In this document: one piece after another, positions 26,795 through 36,010 of the stretch
Layout of the letters: the number at the start of each line of letters is the position of its first letter
Position numbering within the stretch: the stretch's first letter is position 1
Assembly (NCBI RefSeq): GCF_011764545.1
Contig: NZ_AP022870.1
Span: forward strand, 4,262,001 to 4,326,000
DNA length: 64,000 nucleotides
DNA from: Phytohabitans flavus
GTDB taxonomy: Bacteria > Actinomycetota > Actinomycetes > Mycobacteriales > Micromonosporaceae
Reading direction: 5' to 3'
The notes under the pieces: generated by a model
The model's database searches: none
What the model was told of the DNA's origin: nothing
What the model saw: only the letters and a program-made list of their open reading frames with translations
Program-made: the position numbers and the translations under genes

Positions 26795-28186
26795 ATGGCC
26801 CGACGTCACCTGGTCCGCGCCGCCGTGGGCGTGGCCGCCGCCGCCACCTCGCTTGTGGTCGCCGCACCCGCCACCGCTACGTCGGGCGCCGGCTCGCCCG
26901 GGCTCGGCGACCCGTACTTCCCACTGGCCGGCAACGGCGGCTACGACGTGCGGCACTACTCGCTGGACCTCGACTACGTGCGCGCCACCAACTTCCTCGA
27001 CGCGTCCACCACCATCACCGCGCGGGCCACGCAGGACCTGCGGCGGTTCAACCTCGACCTGCGCGGGTTCACGGTGAGCCGGGTGACGGTCAACCGGCTG
27101 CCCGCCACGTTCACCCGCGATGGCCAGGAGCTCGTCGTCACGCCGAGGGTCCCGCTGCGGCGCGGCAAGACGTTCGTGGTGAAGGTGGAGTACAAGGGCG
27201 AGCCGACCGAGGTGATCGACCCGGACGGCAGCAGCGAGGGGTGGGTGCCGACGGCCGACGGCGCGTTCGTGGTCAACGAGCCGCAGGGCTCCCCTGGCTG
27301 GTACCCGGCGAACGACAACCCGCGCGACAAGGCCACGTACGACATGGCCATCACCGTGCCGAAGGGCATCACCGCGATCGGCAACGGGCGGCTGCTGTCC
27401 AAGCGCGACCGCGGCGGCAAGACCACCTGGCGCTGGTACGAGGACTCGCCGATGGCCCCCTACCTCGCCACCGCCACCAACGGCGTCTTCGAGTTGCGGG
27501 TCAGCAAGGCGGGCCGCATCCCGCTGTACCACGCGGTCGACCCCGCCGAGGTGGCCGAGGGCGCCTTCGACCGCCTGGCCGCGGAGGCCGAGATCATCGC
27601 GTTCTTCTCCGACCTGTACGGGCCGTACCCGTTCAGCAGCGGCGGCGGCGTGGTCGACCACGCGCCCGAGGTGGGGTACGCGCTGGAGTCGCAGACCAAG
27701 TCGCAGTACGACAGCACGCCGAGCGCCGGCACGGTGGTGCACGAGATCTCGCACCAGTGGTTCGGCAACTCGGTGAGCCTCACCGTGTGGCCGGACATCT
27801 GGCTCAACGAGGGCTTCGCCAGCTTCTCCGAGTGGATCTACGACGAGCGGCACGGCGGCCCGACCGCCCAGGCTTCGTTCGACCAGGTGTACGCGCGGCC
27901 GGCGACAAGCTCGATCTGGACCCGGCCACCGACCAATGTGGGCGGTCCGCAGTTCATGTTCAGCGGTACGGTCTACGACCGCGGCGCCGCGACGCTCCAG
28001 GCGCTGCGGGTGAAGGTCGGCGACCGGACGTTCTTCCGGATCCTCCGCGAGTGGTACGCCGACAACCGCAACGGCAACGTGACCACCGCCGACTTCGTCC
28101 GCCTGGCCGAGAAGCGCAGCGGCCAGCAGCTCGACGCGTTCTTCGACACCTGGCTGTACCAGCCGGCGAAGCCCACCACCTGGTAG
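26795..28186 (+). CDS. Secreted M1 family metallopeptidase
   Basis: 463 residues from ATG 26795, which has its own GAGAGGAG ribosome site. Signal peptide MARRHLVRAAVGVAAAATSLVVAAPA. Catalytic zinc site HEISHQWFGN (from 27740) with the third ligand in WLNEGFASF, the HExxH-(18)-E pattern of M1 aminopeptidases. The substrate-binding GAMEN motif is replaced by GYALESQT. Length is about half that of full M1 enzymes: the beta saddle and catalytic domains are present but the large C-terminal helical domain is missing. Likely an extracellular aminopeptidase. A 28-bp palindrome lies just after the stop. Confidence 0.85.
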   Translation: MARRHLVRAAVGVAAAATSLVVAAPATATSGAGSPGLGDPYFPLAGNGGYDVRHYSLDLDYVRATNFLDASTTITARATQDLRRFNLDLRGFTVSRVTVNRLPATFTRDGQELVVTPRVPLRRGKTFVVKVEYKGEPTEVIDPDGSSEGWVPTADGAFVVNEPQGSPGWYPANDNPRDKATYDMAITVPKGITAIGNGRLLSKRDRGGKTTWRWYEDSPMAPYLATATNGVFELRVSKAGRIPLYHAVDPAEVAEGAFDRLAAEAEIIAFFSDLYGPYPFSSGGGVVDHAPEVGYALESQTKSQYDSTPSAGTVVHEISHQWFGNSVSLTVWPDIWLNEGFASFSEWIYDERHGGPTAQASFDQVYARPATSSIWTRPPTNVGGPQFMFSGTVYDRGAATLQALRVKVGDRTFFRILREWYADNRNGNVTTADFVRLAEKRSGQQLDAFFDTWLYQPAKPTTW

Positions 28187-28200
28187 CGCCGCGCCCGACG

Positions 28201-28228
28201 CGGGCGCCCGCACCGGTGCGGGCGCCCG
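28201..28228 (+). terminator. Perfect 28-bp palindrome, terminator of the M1 gene
   Basis: CGGGCGCCCGCACC and its exact reverse complement abut with no loop; it lies 14 bases after the M1 stop codon and just ahead of the next promoter. Confidence 0.65.
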
Positions 28229-28233
28229 AGCGC

Positions 28234-28239
28234 TACGGT
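28234..28239 (+). promoter_or_regulatory. -10 element TACGGT, leaderless layout
   Basis: TACGGT ends eight bases before ATG 28248 of the Hsp70-like gene. Confidence 0.5.
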
Positions 28240-28247
28240 TGGCGCCG

Positions 28248-29966
28248 ATGGAAGCCACACGGATAAGCGTCGATTTCGGTACGTCGCACACCGTCGCGAT
28301 GCTGTGGGTGCCCGGGCGGGAGCCGCGACCGCTGATCTTCGACGGCTCGCCGCTGCTGCCGTCCGCCGTCTATGCCATGCCGGACGGCCGGCTGGTGGTC
28401 GGCCGCGACGCGTGGCACGCGGGGTCGAGCAACCCGGCCGGGCTGGAGCCACATCCGAAGCGCCACATCGACGAGGACAACCTGCTCCTCGACGGGCGCG
28501 AGGTGCCGATGGAGGCGGTGGTCGCGGCGGTGCTGCGGCACGTCTCACTGGAGGCCGACCACGTCGCCGGCGACCACGTCGACACCGCGGTCCTGACCTG
28601 CCCCGCCTCCTGGGCCGGTGCCCGCCGGGACCGGCTGGAGGCTGCGGCCCGCACCGTCTTCGGCACGGTCACCCTGGTCGCCGAGCCGGTCGCCGCCGCC
28701 CGGCACCACCTGGCCCACACCCCGGTCGCCGGCGCGGGGCACGTCCTCGTGTACGACCTCGGCGCCGGCACGTTCGACGCCTCGGTTCTGGCCTGCCTCC
28801 CCGACGGTCGCGTCGAGCTTGTCGCCTCGACCGGCCTCGACGACGCCGGCGGCCTCGACATCGACGCGGCCGTCGTCGACCACCTCGGCGAGACGCTGGC
28901 CGCCCGCGACCCCGAGCGCTGGCGCCGCCTCGCCGAGCCCGCCGACCGGTCCGACCAGCGGTCCCGCCGCCAACTGTGGGACAGCGTGCGTACCGCCAAG
29001 GAGGTCCTGTCCCGCACGGCGACGACGATCGTCCACATTCCACTGTTCGACGAGGAGCTTCCGCTCGGCCGCGAGCGCCTGGACGAGCTCGCCCGCCCGG
29101 TCCTCGACCGTACCGTGGCGCTGTGCCGCGACCTGTCCGCCGCCGCGCGGAGCGGCCCGCTGCTCGGCATCTTCCTGGTCGGCGGGGCGAGCCGCATGCC
29201 GCTGGTCCGCACGCTGCTGCACCAGACCCTCGGCGTACCCCCGAGCGCGGTCGACCAGCCGGAGCTCGCGGTCGCCGAGGGAGCGCTGGCCGAGCCGCTG
29301 CCCGTACCGACGGAAGCCTGGCCGCCCGTCGCCGTCACGACCCCGATCCCGCTGGCCCGGCGCGGACGCCGCCGCTTGGTCGCGGCCGGCGCGACGGTCG
29401 CGGTGCTCGTGGCGGCGGCCGGTGCGGTCTGGATCGGTACCCGCGAGGACCGGCCACCGCCCGGTGACGCCCAGCGCACGCCGACCCCCGTGGCCTCGGT
29501 CGGCGGCGCCAGCCCGACGCCGACACCGTCACCGTCAGCGAGCCCGCTCATCGACCCGTGCCTGGTCGGCGTCTGGATCTCGACGAACTACATGATCACC
29601 AACTACATCGACGGCATCCGGACTCAGTTCAACGGCAGCGGCGGCACCGTGAAGACCTTCCGGGCGAACGGCACCTTCGTTCACGACTACAACCGCAGCG
29701 CGGCCAATACCGCGCGGGTCAGCGGCGACAACTGGCGCCAGCTGACCCGCGGCACCATCACCGGCCGCTTGCGGAGCGTCGGCGGGAAGCTGATCCCCAG
29801 CAACACCAAGGCGAGCGGCGAGAACGCGTGGTTCAAGAACGGCCGGCGCGTCGACACCATCAAGATGGGCGCCGACCCGACGCCGTCCAGCTACTTCTGC
29901 GAGGCGGAATCCCTCACCGAGTACACCGACGACTACCACGTCGACTTCAAGCGCCAGAGCGGCTGA
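28248..29966 (+). CDS. Hsp70-like ATPase with transmembrane anchor and extracytoplasmic domain
   Basis: 572 residues from ATG 28248. The N-terminal 370 residues are an actin/Hsp70 ATPase: phosphate-1 loop VDFGTSHT, phosphate-2 loop YDLGAGTFD, adenosine loop FLVGGASRMP. No peptide-binding domain of DnaK type follows. Instead there is a basic stretch (RRGRRR), one membrane helix (LVAAGATVAVLVAAAGAVWIG), a Pro/Thr/Ser linker and an outside domain of about 130 residues (CLVGVWISTNYM...FRANGTFVHDYNRS...) reminiscent of lipocalin-type barrels. The architecture implies ATP-dependent signalling or remodelling across the membrane, which is inference. The divergent start uses a leaderless layout. The convergent MMPL gene ends nine bases beyond its stop. 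Confidence 0.82.
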   Translation: MEATRISVDFGTSHTVAMLWVPGREPRPLIFDGSPLLPSAVYAMPDGRLVVGRDAWHAGSSNPAGLEPHPKRHIDEDNLLLDGREVPMEAVVAAVLRHVSLEADHVAGDHVDTAVLTCPASWAGARRDRLEAAARTVFGTVTLVAEPVAAARHHLAHTPVAGAGHVLVYDLGAGTFDASVLACLPDGRVELVASTGLDDAGGLDIDAAVVDHLGETLAARDPERWRRLAEPADRSDQRSRRQLWDSVRTAKEVLSRTATTIVHIPLFDEELPLGRERLDELARPVLDRTVALCRDLSAAARSGPLLGIFLVGGASRMPLVRTLLHQTLGVPPSAVDQPELAVAEGALAEPLPVPTEAWPPVAVTTPIPLARRGRRRLVAAGATVAVLVAAAGAVWIGTREDRPPPGDAQRTPTPVASVGGASPTPTPSPSASPLIDPCLVGVWISTNYMITNYIDGIRTQFNGSGGTVKTFRANGTFVHDYNRSAANTARVSGDNWRQLTRGTITGRLRSVGGKLIPSNTKASGENAWFKNGRRVDTIKMGADPTPSSYFCEAESLTEYTDDYHVDFKRQSG

Positions 29967-29974
29967 CCGGAGGC

Positions 29975-32117
29975 TCAGCCGGCGGTGTCACCGATGGCCT
30001 GGTCGAGGATCTCCAGGCCGAGCCCGCGAGGCTCAGGTTTGGTAGGCGGCGGCGCAGCCAGCTGGGCAGCCACCAGTTCGCGGGCCGAGCAGCGTCATCA
30101 GGGCCGGCACGAGGATCAGGCGGACGACGGTGGCGTCGAGGAGTACGGCGGTGGCCAGGCCGAGGCCGAGCATCCGGGCGAAGGGTGAGGGGTTGGCGAC
30201 GAAGGCGAGGAACACGGCGGCCATGATGAGCGCGGCTGACGTGATCACGCGTCCGGTGGCCGCGATGCCGCGGCCAATCGAGTCGACGGTATCGCCACTG
30301 CTGTCGTACGCCTCGCGGATGCGGGACAGCAGGAACACCTCGTAGTCCATGGAGAGTCCGAAGAGGACGGCGAAGAAGATGGTGGGCAGCGGTGAGGGGA
30401 CGACGAGTGTCTCCTCCAGGCCGAAGAGGTCCTTGAGCCACCCCCACTGGAAGACGGCGACGACCACGCCGTACGCGGCGCCGATCGACAGCAGGTTCAT
30501 CAGGACGGCTTTGAGCGGCACGAGGATCGACCGGAACACCAGCATGAGCAGCAGGAACGACGCGCCCAGGATCGCGGCGACGAAGAAGGGCAGCATGCGC
30601 CCGAGATGCCGGCTCAGGTCGTCGGTCATGGCGGTCATGCCGGAGACGGAGACGTTGGCGGGGACCAGGCCGCGTACGCGATCGAGCGTCCGGGACGTCG
30701 CGGCGTCACCGGGAGCGGTGGTGGTGACGGCGCGAAAGACGACCGCGTCCCCGGCGGGGGATGTCTGGGGTTCGCCGACCGAGGCGATGCCGGGGTCGGC
30801 CGCGACGCGCTGGGACAACGCGGGTATGTCGCCGGCGGCGGCGCCAGGGCCGCGTAGGTCCACGACCAGGAGCAGCGGCCCGTTGACCCCCGGGCCGAAG
30901 CCCTCCGCCAGCAGGTCGTAGGCGCGCCGGTGGCTGGTGCTGGTCGCGTCGTCGCCGGCGTCGGGAAAGCCGGTCCGCATCGACAGCGCCGGGGCGCTCA
31001 GGGTGAGCAGGAGCGCCACGGCCGCGAGGAGGTAGGGCCACGGCCTCCTGGACACCCGGTGGGCCACGCGCCGCCAGGCGGTACCGGACGCACGCCGCTG
31101 GCGCAGTGGGAGCGCACCTCGGTCGATGCGGTCGCCCAGCAGCGCGAGCAGGGCGGGAAGGAGTGTCAGGGCGGCGGTGGCGGCGCCGAGCACGACAAGC
31201 GCGGTGCTGAGCCCGATCGAGATGAGAAAGCCCATACCGGTCAGCGCGAGCGCCGCCATCGCCACGACGATGGTCCCGCTGGCGAAGACGATGGCGCTAC
31301 CGGCCGACGCCATGGCATCGGCCAGCGCGGCGGCGTTGTCGCGGGCCGTAGCGCGGTTCTCGCGGTAGCGGGCGGTGATGAACAGGGCGTAGTCGATGCC
31401 GACGCCGAGCCCGATCATCGCGGCGATCGTCGGCGCGGCGGTGGACACGTCCATCGCGTTGGCGAGCAGCGTGACACCGCTGACGCCGGCGGCGACCACG
31501 AGCAGCGCGAGCACGATCGGGACCAGCGCGGCCACCACCGTCCCGAACGCGACGAGCAGCACGATCAGCGCGGCCACGACACCGGCCGCTTCCGCGCCGG
31601 AGGTCGGCGTCTCGGCGTTGATGAACGCCGCGTCGCCACCGAGCTCCGCCGTCACACCGGCTCCGCGGGCCGGCTCCAGGGCCGCGGCGATCGCGTCGAA
31701 AGGCCCCGGGCCGAGGTGCGTCGCCGGCGCGTCGAAGGTGATCTCGGCGTACCCGATCCGCCCGTCGCCCGAGACGGTACCGGCGGCGAACGGATCGGCC
31801 ACCGCGGTGACGTGCTCGGCGGCCGCGATCCGCTCGACCGCGGCGCCGATCGCCGGCCGGTGGCTGTCCAGGCGCTGGCCGTCCGGGACCGCGAACACGG
31901 CCAGGGCGGTACCGCCGGCCGCCTCGGGGAACCGCTCCTCGAGCAGTTCCATCGCCTGCTCGCTCTGGCTGCCGGGAGCGACGAAGTCGTCGGCGAACGC
32001 ACCGCCGGCGGTGCCGGCCAGCGCGATGATGGCGACCGCCGCTAGCACCCAGGCGGCGATCGTGGTCCAGGGGCGGCGGGCACTGGCCGCGCCGACGCGT
32101 CGGGTAAACGAGTTCAT
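29975..32117 (-). CDS. MMPL/RND family membrane exporter (two frameshifts at the C-terminus)
   Basis: About 714 residues from ATG 32117 (MNSFTRRVGAASARRPW). Twelve predicted helices in the RND pattern, with GLGVGIDYALFITARYRENRA and FGLSMDYEVFLLSRIREAY as the paired relay motifs. Likely exporter of a lipid or hydrophobic product. Near the C-terminus the frame breaks at about 30080 and again at about 30027; adding one base at each gives the standard ending NWWLPSWLRRRLPNLSLAG-LGLEILDQAIGDTAG with TGA at 29975-29977. Divergent from the kinase/regulator pair at 32264, which may control it. Confidence 0.82.
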
Positions 32118-32249
32118 GGCCGCCATCGTGGGCGGCGCGGGCGGGCCCGGTCTCCCGGCGCCGGACGGTCCGGTCACTCCCCCGCTGGGCGGGACCGCGG
32201 GCGCGTTCCCTCCGCCCAGCGGCGGATGACGGCGCGGCGCGCGCTGCCC

Positions 32250-32255
32250 TACGGT
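32250..32255 (+). promoter_or_regulatory. -10 element TACGGT, leaderless layout
   Basis: TACGGT ends eight bases before ATG 32264 of the histidine kinase; same hexamer and spacing as at 28234. Confidence 0.5.
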
Positions 32256-32263
32256 GAGCGACG

Positions 32264-33418
32264 ATGAGCCCGACGCGCAGGTTCCGTGGTCCGTTCGCCC
32301 GCTGGCCGCGGGTGTCGGACGCGGTCCTCGCTGCCGTGCTGCTGCTGACGGCGGTGTTCACGACGGAGGGCCCGAACGACTCGTGGGTGCTCCGGTCGAT
32401 CACCGAGGTACCCCCGGTCGCCCTCGCGGTCTACGTCGTCGCCGGGGCCGTGTTCTACCTGCGCCGCCGCGAGCCGGTCGCCGTGCTCGGCGTAGCGGTC
32501 GCCGGCTGGGCGCTCGCCCTCGCGGCCGCGGACTCCAACCTGGGCCTGGTCACGCTCTTCGCGCTGTACAGCGTCGGCCGCTACGCGGCGAACAACCGGC
32601 AGGGTCTGGCCGGTGTGGCCGCGGCGATCGCCGTGCTCGTCGTCGACGGCCTCGTGCTGTCCACCCCATGGTCGGCGACCGGCTTCGGCGTCGTGTTCAT
32701 GTTCGTCGTGTGGTACATCGGACGGCGCCTGCGGCTGCGCGAGGAGCGGGCCGTCCAGCGGCGCCGGCAGAAGGCGGACGAGGCGCGGCGGATCGTCGCC
32801 GAGGAGCGCACCCACATCGCACGCGAGCTGCACGATGTGGTGGCCCACCAGGTGAGCATGATGACGGTGCAGGCCGGGGCGGCGCAGGCCGTCGCCGCCG
32901 CGGATCCGGAACGCGCCCGCGAGGCGATGGCCGCGGTCGAGCAGGCCGGTCGCCAGGCGCTCGACGAGCTGCGGCACCTGCTGGGCGTGCTGCGCCCCGA
33001 GACCGAGCGGGACGGCCTCGGCCCACAGCCCGGACTCGCCGACCTGCCCCGGCTCGTCGCGCAGCTGCGCGCCGCGGGTCTGGAGATCGAGATCACCGAC
33101 GGCCTGCGGACGCCGGTGCCCATCCGCTTGCAGTTGTCGGCATACCGCATCATCCAGGAGGCGCTCACCAACGTCCTCAAACACTGTGGACCGGGCACCC
33201 GCACCGAGGTACACCTGCGCGAGGAGGGAACGGCGATCACCATCGAGGTACTGGACCACGCCCCGCCCGCACCGGCACGGCCGAGGACACCCGGCCACGG
33301 GATCATCGGTATGCGGGAGCGGGCGACCCTGCTCGGTGGCAGCCTCGAAACCGGCCCGCGCCCCGAGGGCGGCTTCCGTGTCCTGGCCCGCCTCCCACTC
33401 ACCGGTGAGCCGGCATGA
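32264..33418 (+). CDS. NarL-family sensor histidine kinase
   Basis: 384 residues. N-terminal membrane region of four to five helices (about 20-150), dimerisation helix with ERTHIARELHDVVAHQVSMM (phospho-acceptor His), then HATPase_c with YRIIQEALTNVLKHC and GHGIIGMRERATLLGG. The stop overlaps the ATG of the response regulator (ATGA). Divergent from the MMPL exporter. This is the DesK-like class with few extracellular residues, suggesting it senses the membrane itself. Confidence 0.88.
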   Translation: MSPTRRFRGPFARWPRVSDAVLAAVLLLTAVFTTEGPNDSWVLRSITEVPPVALAVYVVAGAVFYLRRREPVAVLGVAVAGWALALAAADSNLGLVTLFALYSVGRYAANNRQGLAGVAAAIAVLVVDGLVLSTPWSATGFGVVFMFVVWYIGRRLRLREERAVQRRRQKADEARRIVAEERTHIARELHDVVAHQVSMMTVQAGAAQAVAAADPERAREAMAAVEQAGRQALDELRHLLGVLRPETERDGLGPQPGLADLPRLVAQLRAAGLEIEITDGLRTPVPIRLQLSAYRIIQEALTNVLKHCGPGTRTEVHLREEGTAITIEVLDHAPPAPARPRTPGHGIIGMRERATLLGGSLETGPRPEGGFRVLARLPLTGEPA

Positions 33419-34092
33419 CGGTCAGCGTCGTCATCGCGGACGACCAGGCGTTGGTACGCGGCGGCTTCGCCATGATCCTCGGGGCACACGCCGACATCGA
33501 GGTCCTGGCCGAGGCCGGTACCGGCGTGGAGGCGATCGAAGCGGCGCACCGGCACCGTCCGGACGTCGTCCTCATGGACATCCGCATGCCTGAGCTCGAC
33601 GGCCTTGAAGCGACCGCCCGGATCCTGCGGGACGCCGACTGGCTGGTCCGGATCCTGATCCTCACCACCTTCGACCCGGACGAGTACGTCTATCAGGCGC
33701 TCCGCGCCGGTGCCAGCGGCTTCGTGCTCAAGGACATCCCACCGCACGAGCTCGCCACCGCCGTCCGCACGATCGCCGACGGCGGCGCGCTCATCGCCCC
33801 CTCGATCACCCGCCGTCTGATCGGCCGCTTCGCCGAACGCCCGGGCGTCAACACCGCGGTCGCCGACCGCCTGCACCGCCTGACCGAGCGTGAGCGCGAC
33901 ATCGTCATCGGCGTCGCGCGCGGCGCCACCAACACCGAGATCGCCGAACAGCTCTACATCGGACCCGCCACAGTGAAGTCACACGTCTCCAGCATTCTCA
34001 CCAAGCTGGGCCTGCGCGACCGCACCCAGATCGTCGTCTTCGCGTACGAGAGCGCCCTCGTCGCGCCGGGCAGCCACGACATCGGCCACTGA
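33415..34092 (+). CDS. NarL/LuxR-type response regulator
   Basis: 225 residues. Receiver with VIADDQALVRGG and phospho-acceptor in VVLMDIRMPELDG; conserved Thr and Lys in ILTTFDPDEYVY and FVLKDIP. HTH_LuxR: LTERERDIVIGVARGATNTEIAEQLYIGPATVKSHVSSILTKLGLRDR. Co-translated with the kinase through a four-base overlap. A composite inverted repeat element follows the stop. Confidence 0.9.
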   Translation: MTVSVVIADDQALVRGGFAMILGAHADIEVLAEAGTGVEAIEAAHRHRPDVVLMDIRMPELDGLEATARILRDADWLVRILILTTFDPDEYVYQALRAGASGFVLKDIPPHELATAVRTIADGGALIAPSITRRLIGRFAERPGVNTAVADRLHRLTERERDIVIGVARGATNTEIAEQLYIGPATVKSHVSSILTKLGLRDRTQIVVFAYESALVAPGSHDIGH

Positions 34093-34109
34093 CCCGCGCG
34101 GGTCCGGCG

Positions 34110-34181
34110 ACCGGTCGGCGGCTCGCCAGCGCTCGCCGAAACCCCGACCTCCACTGCCCGGCCCGCGGGTCAAGCCCGGCA
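34110..34181 (+). repeat. Interspersed repeat, type B arm, partial copy
   Basis: GTCGGCGGCTCGCCAGCGCT...CCGAAACCCCGACCTCC...GGGTCAAGCCC matches the middle of the type B arm and faces the longer copy at 34251-34471, with a core palindrome between them. Confidence 0.7.
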
Positions 34182-34204
34182 GCGCAGCGCGGACGCCGTC
34201 TGGC

Positions 34205-34254
34205 AGATCGTGGTATCGAAATGCCCCTCTGGGGGCAGTTTGGTACCACGATCT
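34205..34254. repeat. Core palindrome, GATCGTGGTA family
   Basis: Outer stem AGATCGTGGTA (34205-34215) pairs with TACCACGATCT (34244-34254); inner stem TGCCCC (34222-34227) pairs with GGGGCA (34232-34237). It sits between two inverted type B arms. Confidence 0.8.
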
Positions 34255-34471
34255 CTCGTATACACCAACCCGACCCCGCACTTCCGACGGCGGTACCGGG
34301 GTTGGGTTGGGCTTGGACCGCGGACCTGGCAGCGCGGGTCGGGGATCTCGGCGAGCGCCAGCGAGCCGCCGACCTGCGCGGTGCCCGCGGGAGCATGCGG
34401 TCTGCGACTGACGCGGACCGGGGCAATCCCGCTCTTAAGAAATTGAATGTGACCCCGACCCTGAAAGATCT
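34251..34471 (-). repeat. Interspersed repeat, type B arm (copy B2)
   Basis: Reverse-orientation copy of 10711-10945, about 220 bases, high identity by eye. Inner end GTATACGAGAGAT runs straight into the core palindrome; outer end CTGAAAGATCT at 34461-34471. Confidence 0.78.
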
Positions 34472-34597
34472 CTAGAGAACGCTCTCCGCCTCGGAGGTTC
34501 CCCGCCGCGACGCGCCGAAACAACCGCGGTGGACGTTTGGGACACGAGATTGCGGCCATCTCGTGCGAGACCGGGCGAACCAAAAGGGACGTGGGTG

Positions 34598-36004
34598 ATG
34601 TTGGAGGAATCAGCACGGGCTACCGCCGCGACCGCGGCCGTACCCGATCGAGTCGTGTGCCCGGACAGCCTTACCAGGGTACTCGTGACGGCCGCCGCCC
34701 GGGCGCTCCACGGCCGCGACTGCGGTGACCTGGGCCGGCGGCCGATGGTCGCGCGCTATGGAGGTGTCCTGCCGTCCGGTGCCCGCCGCGCGGCCGCGCG
34801 CAACGCCAGCCAGGCGGCGATACCCGTGGCGGCCACCACCGGCATCGACACCGACGAGGTGGCGCGGTGGATCGTCGGCCAGTACCCGCGGCGGCAGTAC
34901 CCGGCCGTCGTCATCGGCTCCCCGCACGGCGCCGCCGTGCACCTCGCCGCGGCGGCCGGCGTGCCGTGGCTGCCCTCCAGCTTCGAGATGGCGGTGCAGT
35001 GGCCGGACGGCTCGCCGGACGACCCGTCCGCCGCGCTCACCCACGGCGCCTCGATCGCCGCCCGCCTGCTCGCCGCCAACCCGGCCGTCGCCATCCGCCA
35101 GGTGCACGATCCCGTGCTCCGCGGCGTGCTCGCCGGCTCCACCGTCTCGCTGCACGCCCGCTGGCAGCACCTGCCGGACCCGTACCGCGAGTTCCTCTCC
35201 GCGTACCTCACCCGGGGTGCCGCCGTGATCGTCGTCCGCGACATGCGGACCTGGCCAGTGCTCGACGTCGGCGCCGGGCACACGTTCCAGCTGGGCAGCC
35301 CGGCGAGCGGGCTGGACGCGGGCGAGTTCCGCACCGCCGGCCCGCAGCTCTGCCAGGCGCTGCGCTACCTCGACGCGGACCGGGTGAAATGGCGGCCGCC
35401 CACCACGTCCTGCCCGGAGCGGTACACCGAGACAGGTGTCGAGGCCGGCTTTGAGGAGAGCGTGCGCTCGTGGGCCCGGGCCCGCCGGCTGCACCTGCAC
35501 CGCGTGCTCTACGCGGCACCGGAGGCGTTCAGCGCGGCGGTCGCCGACCTGTACCGCCAGTGGCTGCGCGGCGCCGGCAAGACCGGCAACCGGCTCGTGG
35601 TGGAGAGCGGGCGGCTGCTCGACCCCACCCAGGTGCTCCGCGCCGGCCTTGTGCCGTACTGGTGCGAGACGCCGGCCAGCCGCGCGGCGAACGCGCTGTG
35701 CTGGTGGTTGGCGGGCAGCACCACGTTCAGCTCGATCGACGTGATGGTGGACGGCTTCGGGGTACCGACGGCGTCGACCGCGAACCCGTCGCAGTGGCAC
35801 GCCGCCGCCCGCTTCGGCGCCCGGCGCGCGCACGTCGACCCGGCCGCCACCAACCTGGGCATGTTTCCGCTGCCGGTACGGCATGCCACCGGCGTACTGC
35901 GCGGTCAGGCGGCGGACCTGCCGCCACCGGCCCCGCTGCGGCCGGAGGCGGCGATGGAGGCGATCGGCGAGTGCGCGGCCACGCCCGCGATCCTCGTCTG
36001 CTGA
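34598..36004 (+). CDS. Uncharacterised protein
   Basis: 468 residues from ATG 34598 (a GTG lies one codon upstream); GGGACGTGGG precedes it. Soluble, with no signal peptide or membrane helix. An N-terminal part rich in Ala/Arg (SLTRVLVTAAARALHGRDCG...GGVLPSGARRAAARNASQAAIP) is followed by alternating strands and helices (YPAVVIGSPHGAAVHLAAAAGVPWLPSSFE) that look like a Rossmann-type fold, and a C-terminal part RLVVESGRLLDPTQVLRAGLVPYWCETPASRAANALCWWLAG. I do not recognise the family and assign no reaction. The next gene starts seven bases after its stop, so the two are probably one operon. Confidence 0.7.
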   Translation: MLEESARATAATAAVPDRVVCPDSLTRVLVTAAARALHGRDCGDLGRRPMVARYGGVLPSGARRAAARNASQAAIPVAATTGIDTDEVARWIVGQYPRRQYPAVVIGSPHGAAVHLAAAAGVPWLPSSFEMAVQWPDGSPDDPSAALTHGASIAARLLAANPAVAIRQVHDPVLRGVLAGSTVSLHARWQHLPDPYREFLSAYLTRGAAVIVVRDMRTWPVLDVGAGHTFQLGSPASGLDAGEFRTAGPQLCQALRYLDADRVKWRPPTTSCPERYTETGVEAGFEESVRSWARARRLHLHRVLYAAPEAFSAAVADLYRQWLRGAGKTGNRLVVESGRLLDPTQVLRAGLVPYWCETPASRAANALCWWLAGSTTFSSIDVMVDGFGVPTASTANPSQWHAAARFGARRAHVDPAATNLGMFPLPVRHATGVLRGQAADLPPPAPLRPEAAMEAIGECAATPAILVC

Positions 36005-36010
36005 GGGGCC

